Origin: Acidobacteriota bacterium | GTDB lineage: Bacteria > Acidobacteriota > Terriglobia > Terriglobales > Acidobacteriaceae | DNA: 49,064 nt | Assembly (NCBI GenBank): GCA_031296105.1 | Contig: JARLGJ010000040.1 | Span: 1 to 49,064 of the forward strand | Direction of reading: 5' to 3' | Translations under genes and position numbers: made by a program | Shown: positions 24,181 through 32,728 of the stretch, piece by piece | Position numbering within the stretch: the first letter of the stretch is position 1 | Layout of the letters: the number at the start of each line of letters is the position of its first letter | The notes under the pieces: model-generated | The model's database searches: none | What the model saw: only the letters and a program-made list of their open reading frames with translations | What the model was told of the DNA's origin: nothing

Positions 24181-25980
24181 ATGGCTTCCCGATCGACCGG
24201 CAAATCTAAGAACCAGCTTCGCAAGCCCGCCCCGAGCCTCTTCTCGCAGGCGCTCGACCCCCGATGGCTGTGCGCCCTGTCCGTGCTGCTGGCCGCGCTG
24301 GTGTATTTGCGCACCGCGGGATTCCCCTTCGTCTATGACGATCATGGGCAGATCCTGGCCAACGCCCGCATCCAATCCTGGCACTACCTGCCCAAGTACT
24401 TCACTCAGCACCTGTGGAGCCAGATGGGCGAAGACCTGCCGAACAACTACTACCGGCCTCTGTTCCTGGTGTGGTTTCTGCTGAACTTCAAGCTCTTCGG
24501 CACGGCGCCCGCGGGCTGGCACGTGACCTCGGTGCTGGTGCACGCGCTGGTGACGCTGGTGGTATACCTGTTTGCCGCGCGCACGTTGAAGGATCGCCTG
24601 GCCGCCGGAGTGGCGGCGCTGATCTTCGCCGTGCATCCGATTCACGCGGAGGCCGTGGCCTGGGTCTCCGGCGTGGACGAGCCTTTGTTTGCGCTCTTTG
24701 CCCTGCTCACCGTGTACGGCTATCTGCGCTGGCGCGAAGACGGACAGCAGGGCTGGCTGGCGTGTTCGCTGGGCGCCTACGCGCTGTCCCTGCTCTCCAA
24801 GGAGACGGCCATTGTCATTCCGGCCATGGTGCTGTTCTATGAATGGCGCGGCACCCGCGGACAGCGTTTTGCGCCGCGCGCGCGGCGGACGCTGCTGACC
24901 GTCGCGCCTTACCTCGGACTTGCCGCGGTTTACATGGTGGTGCGCACGCTGGCCCTGCGCGGAGTGGCCCCGAACGTGGGCAACCACGCCACGGTGGGCA
25001 GTGTCCTGCTGACGCTGCCGGAGACCATCTGGTTCTACCTGGTGAAGCTGGTGTGGCCATCCTCGCTGAGCGTCTTTTACAGCCTCTACTTTGTCACCCA
25101 GCCGGGAGTGTTCAACTTCTGGCTGCCATTGCTGGGAATTCTGGCGGTGGGCACGGGGCTGTGGTGGCTGGCGCGGCAGGAAGAGGGCGTGGCCGAGGCC
25201 ATTGCCTGGATGACGATTCCCATGGTGCCGCCCTTGCTGGCGCTGACGCGCTTCGACGTCCGCGACCTCGTGCACGACCGCTATCTTTATTTACCGCTCT
25301 TCGGCTTTGCCATGATTGTGGCCGCTCTGGTGCGCAAGCTGAAGATCGGCGAGCGCAAGGCAGGCAACATTCCGGTGGCGCAAGTGGTGCTGGTGCTGGG
25401 GGTGACGATTGCCCTGAGCGCCGCCACGGTGGCGCAGGCGCAGTACTGGCAGAGCGATCAGGCAATCTACGAGCGTGGGGTGGAGATTGCGCCGAACAAT
25501 CCCCTGGCGCTGGACCAGCTCGGCCGCCTGATGTCCGTTGAGCATGATTACGACCACGCCCGGGAGTACTTTGGGCGCGCGCTGCGCTTCGACCCCGACG
25601 ACTATCGCGTGTTGATGTCCTACGGCGTGATGCTGGACTACCAGCACGAGTATGACAATGCGATTCCGGTGCTGCGCCATGCCACCGAGGTACATCCCAA
25701 GGCCGGCATGCCGTACTTCTTCCTCGGCATCGCGCAACTGGGCGCCGCGCAGTATCCGCAGGCGGAGTTCTCCTTCCGCAAGTCCATTGAACTGGTGCCG
25801 GGCAAGGCGCGGCAGCACTTTGCCCTGGGGCAGGCCTTGGAAGGCGAAGGCCGTTTGAGCGAAGCGCGCGGCGAGTACATGGAAGAGTTGAAGGTGGACC
25901 CGACCTCGGAGTCGGCGGCGGCGCAGTTGCGTTCCGTTGACGAGCAGATCATGAACCAGGCGACGGGAAAAGCGCGGTAA
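24181..25980 (+). CDS. TMTC-like multi-pass membrane protein with C-terminal TPRs (putative GT-C O-mannosyltransferase)
   Basis: The 599-residue protein has around ten membrane helices followed by tetratricopeptide repeats (about 424-590). Several signatures match the TMTC/DUF1736 group of GT-C glycosyltransferases: an acidic pair in the first outer loop (D53 D54 in VYDDHGQIL), HPIHAEAVAWVSGV (152-165) and DRYLYLPLFGF (366-376). Animal TMTC proteins transfer mannose from dolichyl-phosphate to cadherins; bacterial members are widespread but mostly unstudied. By analogy this one would use a polyprenyl-phosphate sugar on the outer face of the inner membrane, with TPRs binding the acceptor. The ATG at 24181 is preferred; a GTG at 24118 would add 21 unlikely residues. 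It follows the secreted protease divergently. Confidence 0.82.
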   Translation: MASRSTGKSKNQLRKPAPSLFSQALDPRWLCALSVLLAALVYLRTAGFPFVYDDHGQILANARIQSWHYLPKYFTQHLWSQMGEDLPNNYYRPLFLVWFLLNFKLFGTAPAGWHVTSVLVHALVTLVVYLFAARTLKDRLAAGVAALIFAVHPIHAEAVAWVSGVDEPLFALFALLTVYGYLRWREDGQQGWLACSLGAYALSLLSKETAIVIPAMVLFYEWRGTRGQRFAPRARRTLLTVAPYLGLAAVYMVVRTLALRGVAPNVGNHATVGSVLLTLPETIWFYLVKLVWPSSLSVFYSLYFVTQPGVFNFWLPLLGILAVGTGLWWLARQEEGVAEAIAWMTIPMVPPLLALTRFDVRDLVHDRYLYLPLFGFAMIVAALVRKLKIGERKAGNIPVAQVVLVLGVTIALSAATVAQAQYWQSDQAIYERGVEIAPNNPLALDQLGRLMSVEHDYDHAREYFGRALRFDPDDYRVLMSYGVMLDYQHEYDNAIPVLRHATEVHPKAGMPYFFLGIAQLGAAQYPQAEFSFRKSIELVPGKARQHFALGQALEGEGRLSEARGEYMEELKVDPTSESAAAQLRSVDEQIMNQATGKAR

Positions 25981-26088
25981 GGGTTCCTCGACTGCGAAAG
26001 AACATAAGCAAGAGCAAACCCAAAGGTCAGCGACTCCACCCCTGCAAACTACGCAGAGGCGGGGCAGCAATGCAGCGGTTTCTGCTTT

Positions 26089-26119
26089 CCATTCAAGCCC
26101 AAAGAATGGGCTTGAATGG
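26089..26119. repeat. Family C palindromic repeat
   Basis: CCATTCAAGCCCA and TGGGCTTGAATGG form a 13-bp perfect stem around AAGAA. It shares its arms with 1630-1661. It lies between the convergent TMTC-like gene and the minus-strand gene at 26144. Confidence 0.65.
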
Positions 26120-26143
26120 GACACCGGGCCAACCCTCTCTCCC

Positions 26144-26641
26144 TTAGCGAACTACAAACGCCGGGCTGGGAATTGCCATGCTGTCTGCGCTGGAGTTTTC
26201 CGCAAAGATCACGAAGCGCAGACGGTCGCCGCGATGCAGCACCGGATTCATGGATGTGTGCAGGTAGTCGGCGGTGGGCAGACTCTCGCCGGGAGACAGA
26301 CGGGTGCGCAGAAAGCGCATGTGCTCCTGTCCGATGGGAAGCAGTTGGCACTGCCGTCGCTCCATGATGGTGCTCCATTCGCCGCGTGCGGCATCCCAAC
26401 GCTGAATGACGTCGCCGACAACTTCTTCCAGAGACGGACCGTTGCCCTCGATTTCGCATTGGCTGACGGCTACGGCGTGGGCGCCCTGGTTGACCAGGCG
26501 AGCCTGCACGGCTCCCGGAGTCTCAATCAATTCAACATGGAGGCCTCGATAGGTTGCCCCAACAGAAGCGGAAATGGGATCGCCGGAGAGCGCGGTTACA
26601 TAGACCATAAGAAGAAAGACCGCTAGTATTTGACGGGGCAT
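26144..26641 (-). CDS. Exported hypothetical protein
   Basis: I do not recognise this family. The 165-residue product starts MPRQILAVFLLMVYVTALSG, a good signal peptide, and continues as a mostly beta-type soluble domain with two cysteines (in SQCEIEGNG and RRQCQLLP) that could form a disulfide. Upstream in-frame starts (26653, 26767) only add residues unlike a signal peptide. A weak AGGA lies 11 bases before the chosen ATG. It is convergent with the TMTC-like gene; the argS terminator hairpin lies upstream. Confidence 0.7.
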   Translation of the reverse strand: MPRQILAVFLLMVYVTALSGDPISASVGATYRGLHVELIETPGAVQARLVNQGAHAVAVSQCEIEGNGPSLEEVVGDVIQRWDAARGEWSTIMERRQCQLLPIGQEHMRFLRTRLSPGESLPTADYLHTSMNPVLHRGDRLRFVIFAENSSADSMAIPSPAFVVR

Positions 26642-26728
26642 GACGCAGTACATCCTAGGGGCAGGCGGCGGCAACGTCGATTCCTGCGAACCTAACTCAT
26701 AATCCTCTAATCTTGCCGGTGGATTGCT

Positions 26729-26769
26729 GGATGCGGCACCGCTCCGCAGCCACTTGCGGTGCCGCATCC
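26729..26769 (-). terminator. Hairpin directly after argS
   Basis: GGATGCGGCACCGC (26729-26742) and GCGGTGCCGCATCC (26756-26769) form a 14-bp perfect stem starting five bases past the argS stop. No T-run follows on the minus strand, so it may stop transcription weakly or protect the 3' end of the message. Confidence 0.55.
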
Positions 26770-26773
26770 TTCC

Positions 26774-28744
26774 TTACATGACAGACGGTGCCGGAATGCC
26801 GAGCACGGCCATGACGGCCATCAGCTCGCGGCGCACCACGGCGGCCGTGGCCAGCAGGAGTTGCTTGCGGCCCGCGTCCTCCTCGGTGAGGATGTGGTGG
26901 TGGTGATAGAAGTTGTTGAACTGCTGCGCCAACTGGAAGGCGTGCTTGGTGAGCCCCGCCGGTTCGGTTGAGGCAATGCAGCCTTCGATAATCTTCGAGG
27001 TCTGCCCCGCGGCCAGCCACAGCGACCACAGGTCTTCGCTATCGGCGAAAGCCCCTTCAGACACCGGAGTCTTCAACGCATCTTCCGGCGTAATGCCCGC
27101 CTTGCGGAAGATGTTGGAGGCCCGGACGACGGCGTACTGCACGTAGGGACCGGTCTCGCCTTCAAAGCTGAGGGCCTCGCGGAAGTCGAAGGCGATGACC
27201 GACTGCTTGGTGAACTTGAGCATGAAGTAGCGCAGCGCGCCAATGGCAATCTGCGTGGCAACCTCGCGACGCTCCTGGTCGCTCACCTCGGGATGGCGCG
27301 AATCGACCTCCCCTTTGGCGGCGTCGATGAGGCGGTCGAGCAGGTCGTCGGCCTTGACGCCGAAGCCCTTGCGGCCGCTGACCTCGATGTAGCTCTTCTT
27401 CTGGTCCTCTTCGCTGACGGTGTAGCCGAGTTCCATGGCGCAGCGCGGAGTGAGCGCCACCATCTCGTAGCTGAAGTGGGTATAGCGCGCGGCGGATTCC
27501 TGGTGGCCCATCAGCGTGATGGCCTGCTTGACGGTCTCCTGCGGCTCGCTCTGGCGGGCGTCGATAACGTTATAGATGGCGTCCACGCCGCCGAAGTGCG
27601 GGGAGCCCGGCTCAGACTGCGCGGGATCGCAACTGATCCACACGCTCTGCCCTTCGGGATACTGGTAGAACTTGCGGTAGCCGAAGTCGAGGCCGAGCAG
27701 GCCGAACTTCCACATGTGGTAAGCAATGTCTTTGCCCACGTAGCCGACGGTGCCGTTGGAGCGCACGATGACCTTGGCGTCCTCGTCGGGACCGCTCTCG
27801 CCCTCGCCGCGCACATGGCCCGGACGGGTCATCACCCAGCAGCCTTTGTTCTTTCCGGCTTCCTCGTAATAAAGGACTCCGGCGGCCTTGAGCTTTTCAA
27901 AGGCCTGCGCCCAGAAGTGCAAGTGCAGAATGTCGCTCTCCTGAGGGAGGAAGTCGTACTCGATGTCCAACCGCTTCATGGTCTCCAGGTGGCGTCGCAG
28001 CACGGCCATGGAGATTTTCTGCGCCAGCTCGGCCGTGGGATTGCCGCCGGTCTCCAGCAGGTGCAGCGTGTTGCGGCGGGCATCCAGGTGGGCCTTGTCG
28101 GCTTCATACCATTGCGAGACCTTGGCGTAGAGATCCCAGCAGTAGAAGTCGAACCTGGGATCGGAGGCGATGAGCTTCTCGACGTCCGAGGCCGAGAGCT
28201 TGGCCATCTGCTCGAAGCCGACGACGACGTCCGCCACCTGCACGCCGGTGTTATCGATGTAGTTCTGCACATCCACCTTGTATCCTGCGGCACGCAGCAG
28301 GCGCACCAGGGTGTCTCCGAGGATGGAATTGCGCAGGTGGCCGATGTGAGCAGCCTTATTGGGATTGATGGATGTGTGCTCCACCAAGACCTTGCCGCGC
28401 GAGTTGGCGGCGGAGGCTTCGGCGGCGTTGGCGGCGGCGTCAGCGGCAACAATGCGAGCGGCCGTTGTGCGGTCCAGGCGGGCGTTGATGTATCCCGCGC
28501 CGGCCACGGTGAATTCGGCAAAGCCCTCGGGCACGGACATTTCTGCCACAATTTCCTGGGCAATCTTGAGGGGCGCTTTGCGCAAGGGGCGCGCCAGCTT
28601 CAAGGCCACGGGCAGGGCGAACTCACCCAGTTCAATCTTCGGCGGCTGCTCGACGACGATCTCGGGCAGTTCGATGTCAGGATATTTCTGCGTCAAAAAT
28701 TGGCGGACATGGGCCGCCAGGCGGTTTTGCAGATACAAATACAC
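26774..28744 (-). CDS. argS: Arginyl-tRNA synthetase
   Basis: The 656-residue protein is a class I synthetase with the ArgRS-specific N-terminal domain (about 1-110), the HIGH motif at 133-136 within HTSINPNKAAHIGHLRNS, and a GRKGFGVKADDLLD segment at the KMSKS-like position. It ends in the all-helical anticodon-binding domain (DALR type, ending ELMAVMAVLGIPAPSVM). It charges tRNA-Arg with arginine using ATP. The start is GTG 28744, supported by AAGGA eight bases upstream. An internal Ala-rich stretch (about 95-115) is unremarkable. The gene is divergent from larC, with 221 bp between the two starts. Confidence 0.97.
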   Translation of the reverse strand: MYLYLQNRLAAHVRQFLTQKYPDIELPEIVVEQPPKIELGEFALPVALKLARPLRKAPLKIAQEIVAEMSVPEGFAEFTVAGAGYINARLDRTTAARIVAADAAANAAEASAANSRGKVLVEHTSINPNKAAHIGHLRNSILGDTLVRLLRAAGYKVDVQNYIDNTGVQVADVVVGFEQMAKLSASDVEKLIASDPRFDFYCWDLYAKVSQWYEADKAHLDARRNTLHLLETGGNPTAELAQKISMAVLRRHLETMKRLDIEYDFLPQESDILHLHFWAQAFEKLKAAGVLYYEEAGKNKGCWVMTRPGHVRGEGESGPDEDAKVIVRSNGTVGYVGKDIAYHMWKFGLLGLDFGYRKFYQYPEGQSVWISCDPAQSEPGSPHFGGVDAIYNVIDARQSEPQETVKQAITLMGHQESAARYTHFSYEMVALTPRCAMELGYTVSEEDQKKSYIEVSGRKGFGVKADDLLDRLIDAAKGEVDSRHPEVSDQERREVATQIAIGALRYFMLKFTKQSVIAFDFREALSFEGETGPYVQYAVVRASNIFRKAGITPEDALKTPVSEGAFADSEDLWSLWLAAGQTSKIIEGCIASTEPAGLTKHAFQLAQQFNNFYHHHHILTEEDAGRKQLLLATAAVVRRELMAVMAVLGIPAPSVM

Positions 28745-28903
28745 GGGCTATTTCCTTTTCGTTCGGTGGGACTCTGCGGGCCCTCGCGAAGAATGCATCT
28801 TCGATTGTACGGGATACCGCGCCCACCTCTCCACCTTGGGCGGCGCGCAGTTCCCTTCCGCGCCGGCGGAGCGCGCCCAAGCGGCCTTTCTGCACAGAAC
28901 GGT

Positions 28904-28932
28904 TTGACCCTGCCGCGGCAGCCACTTAAGAT
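28904..28932 (+). promoter_or_regulatory. Sigma70-type promoter of larC-metG
   Basis: TTGACC (28904-28909), a 17-bp spacer and TAAGAT (28927-28932). Transcription would start near 28939, about 27 nt before the larC ATG. Five of six and four of six bases match consensus with ideal spacing. Confidence 0.55.
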
Positions 28933-28965
28933 GGAATTTCGGGCCTTTTGTCCCGCGGAATTCCT

Positions 28966-30282
28966 ATGCGCATTGGTTATCTTGACTGCTTCTCCGGCCT
29001 GAGCGGAGATATGTTCCTCGGCGCGGCCGTCTCGGCCGGTGTGCCTTTGGAGAAGCTCGCGTCCGTGGCCGAGTCTTTGGGACTGGGCGCGCATCTGGAA
29101 GCCAAGGCCGTGGAGCGCGCGGGCATCAGCGCCACGCACATGGTGGTGACCGTGCACGGCCACAGCGAAGAGCCTCTGGACGAGCCGGAACACACACACG
29201 AGCACCCGCACGGCGAGCATTCGCATGGCGAGCACGAACACAGTCATGAACATTCGCACGCGGGCCATACGCACCCGCATGAACATGCGCACGTGCACCG
29301 CGGACTGCCGGAGATTCGCCAGATCATTGCCGCCGCCCCCATCAGCGACGAGGCCAAAGCATTTGCGCTGAGGGCATTCGGCTTTCTCGCCGAGGCCGAG
29401 GGCAAGATTCACAACCGTCCGCTGGATGAGATTCACTTCCATGAGGTCGGCTCGGAAGACGCCATCGTCGATATTGTCTGCGCCGCAGTGGCCGCCGAGG
29501 CGCTGGGCGTCGATCGCTGGTACGCCTCGGCGTTGAACGTGGGCAGCGGCACGGTGCGCTGTGCGCACGGCACGCTGCCCGTACCCGCTCCGGCCACGGC
29601 TGAGCTATTGAAGGGCGCGCCGATTTACTCCGCCGGACCGCAAAAGGAATTGCTGACGCCAACGGGCGCGGCCGTTCTGCGCGCGCTGGGAGCGGAGTTT
29701 GCTCCCATGCCCGCCGCGCAGCTAACCGCCACCGGCTACGGCGCCGGAGGAAGAGACTTCCCCGGCCACGCCAACGTCCTGCGCCTGATGCTGGGCGAGA
29801 CCGCTTCTGCCAGCGCCACCGATAGCGTGGTGGTGATGGAAGCGAACCTGGACGACCTGAGTCCGCAGATTGTGGGCTACGCGCAGCAGAAGCTGATGGA
29901 GGCTGGCGCGCTGGACGCGTTCGTCACTCCGGTGCAGATGAAAAAAGGACGCCCCGGAATGTTGCTGACGGTGCTTGCCGCGCCCAGCGATGAAATGAAG
30001 CTGGCGCGCATCCTGTTTACCGAGACCACGACGCTCGGCATACGCCGGCGGCTGGAGCAGCGCCACATTCTGGAGCGCCGCTTTGAGAACGTCACGACGC
30101 CGTGGGGAGCGGCCCGGGTTAAACTTGGCCTCTTTGCCGGAGAAGTAGTGAACGCCGCGCCCGAGTTTGAAGATTGCCGCCACCTGGCCGAAGCCAGCGG
30201 CGTGCCTTTGAAACAAGTCATGCAGGAGGCCATGCGTCTGTTTGCCTCCGCCTCCGGACGTAAGCCGGAAAAAAGTTCCTAA
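28966..30282 (+). CDS. larC: Nickel-pincer cofactor biosynthesis protein LarC with His-rich insert
   Basis: The 438-residue product begins MRIGYLDCFSGLSGDMFLGA, the invariant opening of LarC (DUF111). It also carries HFHEVGSEDAIVDIV and the nucleotide-site region GAGGRDFPGHANVLR. LarC is a CTP-dependent nickel insertase that completes the pincer cofactor of lactate racemase and related enzymes. Residues 76-111 contain 17 histidines in alternating HxH/HEH patterns, a likely nickel store or delivery site. The start ATG 28966 matches the family N-terminus; TTG 28948 would add six residues. LarB, LarE and any LarA homologue are not in the window. It is followed after 18 bp by metG, so the two are probably cotranscribed. 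Confidence 0.95.
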   Translation: MRIGYLDCFSGLSGDMFLGAAVSAGVPLEKLASVAESLGLGAHLEAKAVERAGISATHMVVTVHGHSEEPLDEPEHTHEHPHGEHSHGEHEHSHEHSHAGHTHPHEHAHVHRGLPEIRQIIAAAPISDEAKAFALRAFGFLAEAEGKIHNRPLDEIHFHEVGSEDAIVDIVCAAVAAEALGVDRWYASALNVGSGTVRCAHGTLPVPAPATAELLKGAPIYSAGPQKELLTPTGAAVLRALGAEFAPMPAAQLTATGYGAGGRDFPGHANVLRLMLGETASASATDSVVVMEANLDDLSPQIVGYAQQKLMEAGALDAFVTPVQMKKGRPGMLLTVLAAPSDEMKLARILFTETTTLGIRRRLEQRHILERRFENVTTPWGAARVKLGLFAGEVVNAAPEFEDCRHLAEASGVPLKQVMQEAMRLFASASGRKPEKSS

Positions 30283-30300
30283 GACCGATTGAGGTTGCTT

Positions 30301-32322
30301 GTGAGCCAGCAAAAGTTCTACATCACGACACCGATTTACTACGTCAACGCGCGCCCGCACATTGGACATACCTACACCACGGTGGTTTGCGACGCGCTGG
30401 CCCGACGTCACCGTATGTTGGGCGACGACACGTTGTTTTTGACCGGCACCGACGAGCACGGGCAAAAGATCGAGCGCTCGGCGGCCGCCAATGGCAAGAG
30501 CCCGCAGCAATTCACCGACGAGGTCAGCGCGGAGTTCCGCGGCCTGTGGGACCGGCTGGGCATCAGCTACGACCAGTTCATCCGCACCACCAGCCCGGAG
30601 CACAAGCGCGGCGTGCAGGAGATGTTCCTGCTGTTGCAGGAGAAGGGCTACATCTACAAGGGCAGCTACACCGGCCAGTATTGCGTCTTTGACGAGCTCT
30701 ATGCCGATGACAACACGCCGGGCACGCCCTGCCCTGTTTGCGGACGCCCCACGGAGACCGTGCAGGAGGAGAATTACTTCTTCAAGCTGTCATCCATGGC
30801 CGAGCCTTTGCTGAAGTATTACGAAGAGCATCCGGAGCTGATCTATCCCGAGACGCGGCGCAACGAAGTGATTGCCTTCGTCAAGAGCGGGCTGCGCGAC
30901 CTGTCGATCTCGCGCACCACGTTCAAGTGGGGCATCCCGGTGCCGAACGATCCGGCGCACGTCATTTATGTGTGGCTGGACGCCTTGTGTAACTACGCCA
31001 CGGCGGTGGGCTTCGGCTCCGATGACGCGAAGGATAAGGCGCGCTATGACCATTACTGGCCGGCCTCGGTGCACATGATCGGCAAGGAGATCGTGCGCTT
31101 CCACTGTGTGTATTGGCCGGCTTTTTTGCTCGCCGCCGGGTTGCCGCTGCCGGAAAAAATTGTGGCTCACGGCTGGCTGCTGTTTGAAGAGAGCAAGATG
31201 AGCAAGTCGCGCGGCAACATTGTGCGCAGCGAGACGATCCTCGATGTGCTGGGGGCCGACGCGCTGCGCTACTTCCTGTTCCGCGAGATTCCCTTCGGGC
31301 AGGACGGATCGTTCAGCTTTGACGCCCTGGTACAGCGCTACAACAGCGACCTGGCGAACGGCCTGGGCAACCTGGCCAGCCGCACGCTGTCCATGATCCA
31401 CCGCTACTTTGAAGGCGCGGTGCCGGAGGCGGCGGCAAAATTTGCCGGAGCCGGAGAAGACACGGCGTGCTTCGATCCGAAAACGGCCGAGGCGGCCATT
31501 GCCGGATTCAGCCAGAAGTTCGATGAGTTCAACTTCAACGGCGCGCTGGTGGACCTCTGGAGCTTCATGGCCACCGTCGATGACTACATCACGAAGAACA
31601 CGCCGTGGAAGCTGGCTTCGAGCGCGGAACCGGAGGCGCAGGAGAAGCTGCGCACCGTGCTCTACAACTGCGCCGAGGCGCTGCGCATCATCACCGTGCT
31701 GGCGCACCCGGTGATTCCAGACTCGACAAAGAAAATTTACACGCAGCTTGGCCTGGGCGACATGGCCAAGGCGGATCTGAATTCGCTTGCCTGGGGACAG
31801 TTCCAGACAGGCACACGGCTCGGAACGGTCGAAGCCGTTTTCCCGCGCGCCGACAAGAGCGCGATTGAAAGGATGCAACAGATGGAAGAAGAACGGAAGA
31901 TCGCCGCGGCACCCGCGGCAGAGCCCTCGGCCCCAAACACCGCTCCTGTCGTGGAAGGCGCGGCGCCCGCCGACGGACACATGCCACTGGCGCCGCAGAT
32001 CACCATCGACGACTTCGTGAAGATCGATCTGCGCGTGGCCACCGTGCTGACCGCCGAGAAGGTGGAGAAGGCCGACAAGCTCATACGGCTGACGGTGGAC
32101 CTGGGCTTTGAGCAGCGGCAGATTGTCGCGGGCATTGCCAAGGCCTACGCGCCGGAAACCTTGGTAGGCCGCAAGGTGGTGATCGTGGCCAACCTTGCTC
32201 CGCGCAAACTGCGTGGCATTGAGAGCAATGGCATGATCGTGGCCGCCAGCTTCGGCGAACACGGCACTCCGGCCCTCGCCAGCTTCCTGGAAGAAGTGCC
32301 AAACGGTTCGCGGCTGAAATAG
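30301..32322 (+). CDS. metG: Methionyl-tRNA synthetase with C-terminal tRNA-binding domain
   Basis: The 673-residue enzyme has HIGH at 20-23, a zinc knuckle with CPVC (144-147) preceded by a lone C128, and KMSKS at 299-303. The helical anticodon domain follows, then an Ala/Pro-rich linker (about 535-560) and a C-terminal EMAP/Trbp111-like domain (about 565-673, beginning TIDDFVKIDLRVATVL) that dimerises and binds tRNA. It supplies Met-tRNA for initiation and elongation. The start is GTG 30301, with GAGG six bases upstream; TTG 30289 would overlap that site. Confidence 0.97.
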   Translation: MSQQKFYITTPIYYVNARPHIGHTYTTVVCDALARRHRMLGDDTLFLTGTDEHGQKIERSAAANGKSPQQFTDEVSAEFRGLWDRLGISYDQFIRTTSPEHKRGVQEMFLLLQEKGYIYKGSYTGQYCVFDELYADDNTPGTPCPVCGRPTETVQEENYFFKLSSMAEPLLKYYEEHPELIYPETRRNEVIAFVKSGLRDLSISRTTFKWGIPVPNDPAHVIYVWLDALCNYATAVGFGSDDAKDKARYDHYWPASVHMIGKEIVRFHCVYWPAFLLAAGLPLPEKIVAHGWLLFEESKMSKSRGNIVRSETILDVLGADALRYFLFREIPFGQDGSFSFDALVQRYNSDLANGLGNLASRTLSMIHRYFEGAVPEAAAKFAGAGEDTACFDPKTAEAAIAGFSQKFDEFNFNGALVDLWSFMATVDDYITKNTPWKLASSAEPEAQEKLRTVLYNCAEALRIITVLAHPVIPDSTKKIYTQLGLGDMAKADLNSLAWGQFQTGTRLGTVEAVFPRADKSAIERMQQMEEERKIAAAPAAEPSAPNTAPVVEGAAPADGHMPLAPQITIDDFVKIDLRVATVLTAEKVEKADKLIRLTVDLGFEQRQIVAGIAKAYAPETLVGRKVVIVANLAPRKLRGIESNGMIVAASFGEHGTPALASFLEEVPNGSRLK

Positions 32323-32382
32323 AGCCGTTTTGCGGGCGTCTGAGCCCGCAGGCGAAATCCTGAGCGCAGCGAAGGATCGGTA

Positions 32383-32446
32383 GGTTTCAAGGTTTCAAGG
32401 TTTCGAGGGTTCAAGGTTTCGAGGGTTCAAGGTTTCGAGGTTTCAA
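32383..32446. repeat. Octamer tandem array, eight units
   Basis: Eight consecutive 8-bp units read GGTTTCAA, GGTTTCAA, GGTTTCGA, GGGTTCAA, GGTTTCGA, GGGTTCAA, GGTTTCGA, GGTTTCAA, with no gaps. It lies in the convergent gap after metG. Diverged copies of a related unit (GGTTTCGGA, CGTTTCGGA) can be read on the minus strand near 34995-35025. Confidence 0.85.
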
Positions 32447-32461
32447 AGTAAGAACAAAGAG

Positions 32462-32500
32462 GTTGCCCCACCCTTAGCCGCAGTTTGGCTAGGGTGGGGC
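32462..32500. repeat. Family B palindromic repeat
   Basis: GCCCCACCCTTAGCC and GGCTAGGGTGGGGC pair with one unpaired T around a 7-base loop. Related copies lie at 40301-40348 and 40370-40412. It sits in the convergent gap between metG and the esterase gene. Confidence 0.7.
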
Positions 32501-32525
32501 CTTTGACTTTGCGGTTGTTTTTGAC

Positions 32526-32697
32526 GTGTCATGCTAAGCACAGCGAAGCATCCCCGCGCGGAGCATATCAACGACGCCGCGTCAGGGGCACCTCAGCCGG
32601 AAAGGTTTACCGATGGATGCCTTCCTCCAGGTGACCTCGCGCGGCGCTCGTGCGGCGCACTGCGTTGGGATTTTTCGGCTTCGCCTCAGAATGACAT
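32526..32697. mobile_element. MITE-like element with TGTCAT...ATGACA ends
   Basis: About 170 bp bounded by TGTCATGCTAAGCACAGCG (32527-32545) and, inverted, CTTCGCCTCAGAATGACA (32679-32696). The ends are imperfect inverted repeats of each other. A similar single end (TGTCATCCTGAACGGATCG) is at 3-22, and CCTGAGCGCAGCGAAGGATC at 32359-32378 also resembles it. There is no open frame of interest inside. Mobility is inferred only from shape and multiple copies. Confidence 0.5.
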
Positions 32698-32728
32698 CCT
32701 GCTTATTCTCGCCGCTACGGCACCAATC

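Noticed and set aside
27293..29002. 569-residue plus-strand frame antisense to argS
   Set aside because: Antisense to a fully recognised synthetase with no family features of its own.
32383..32446. Octamer array considered as a CRISPR array
   Set aside because: Units are 8 bp and contiguous, with no unique spacers, and no cas genes are present.
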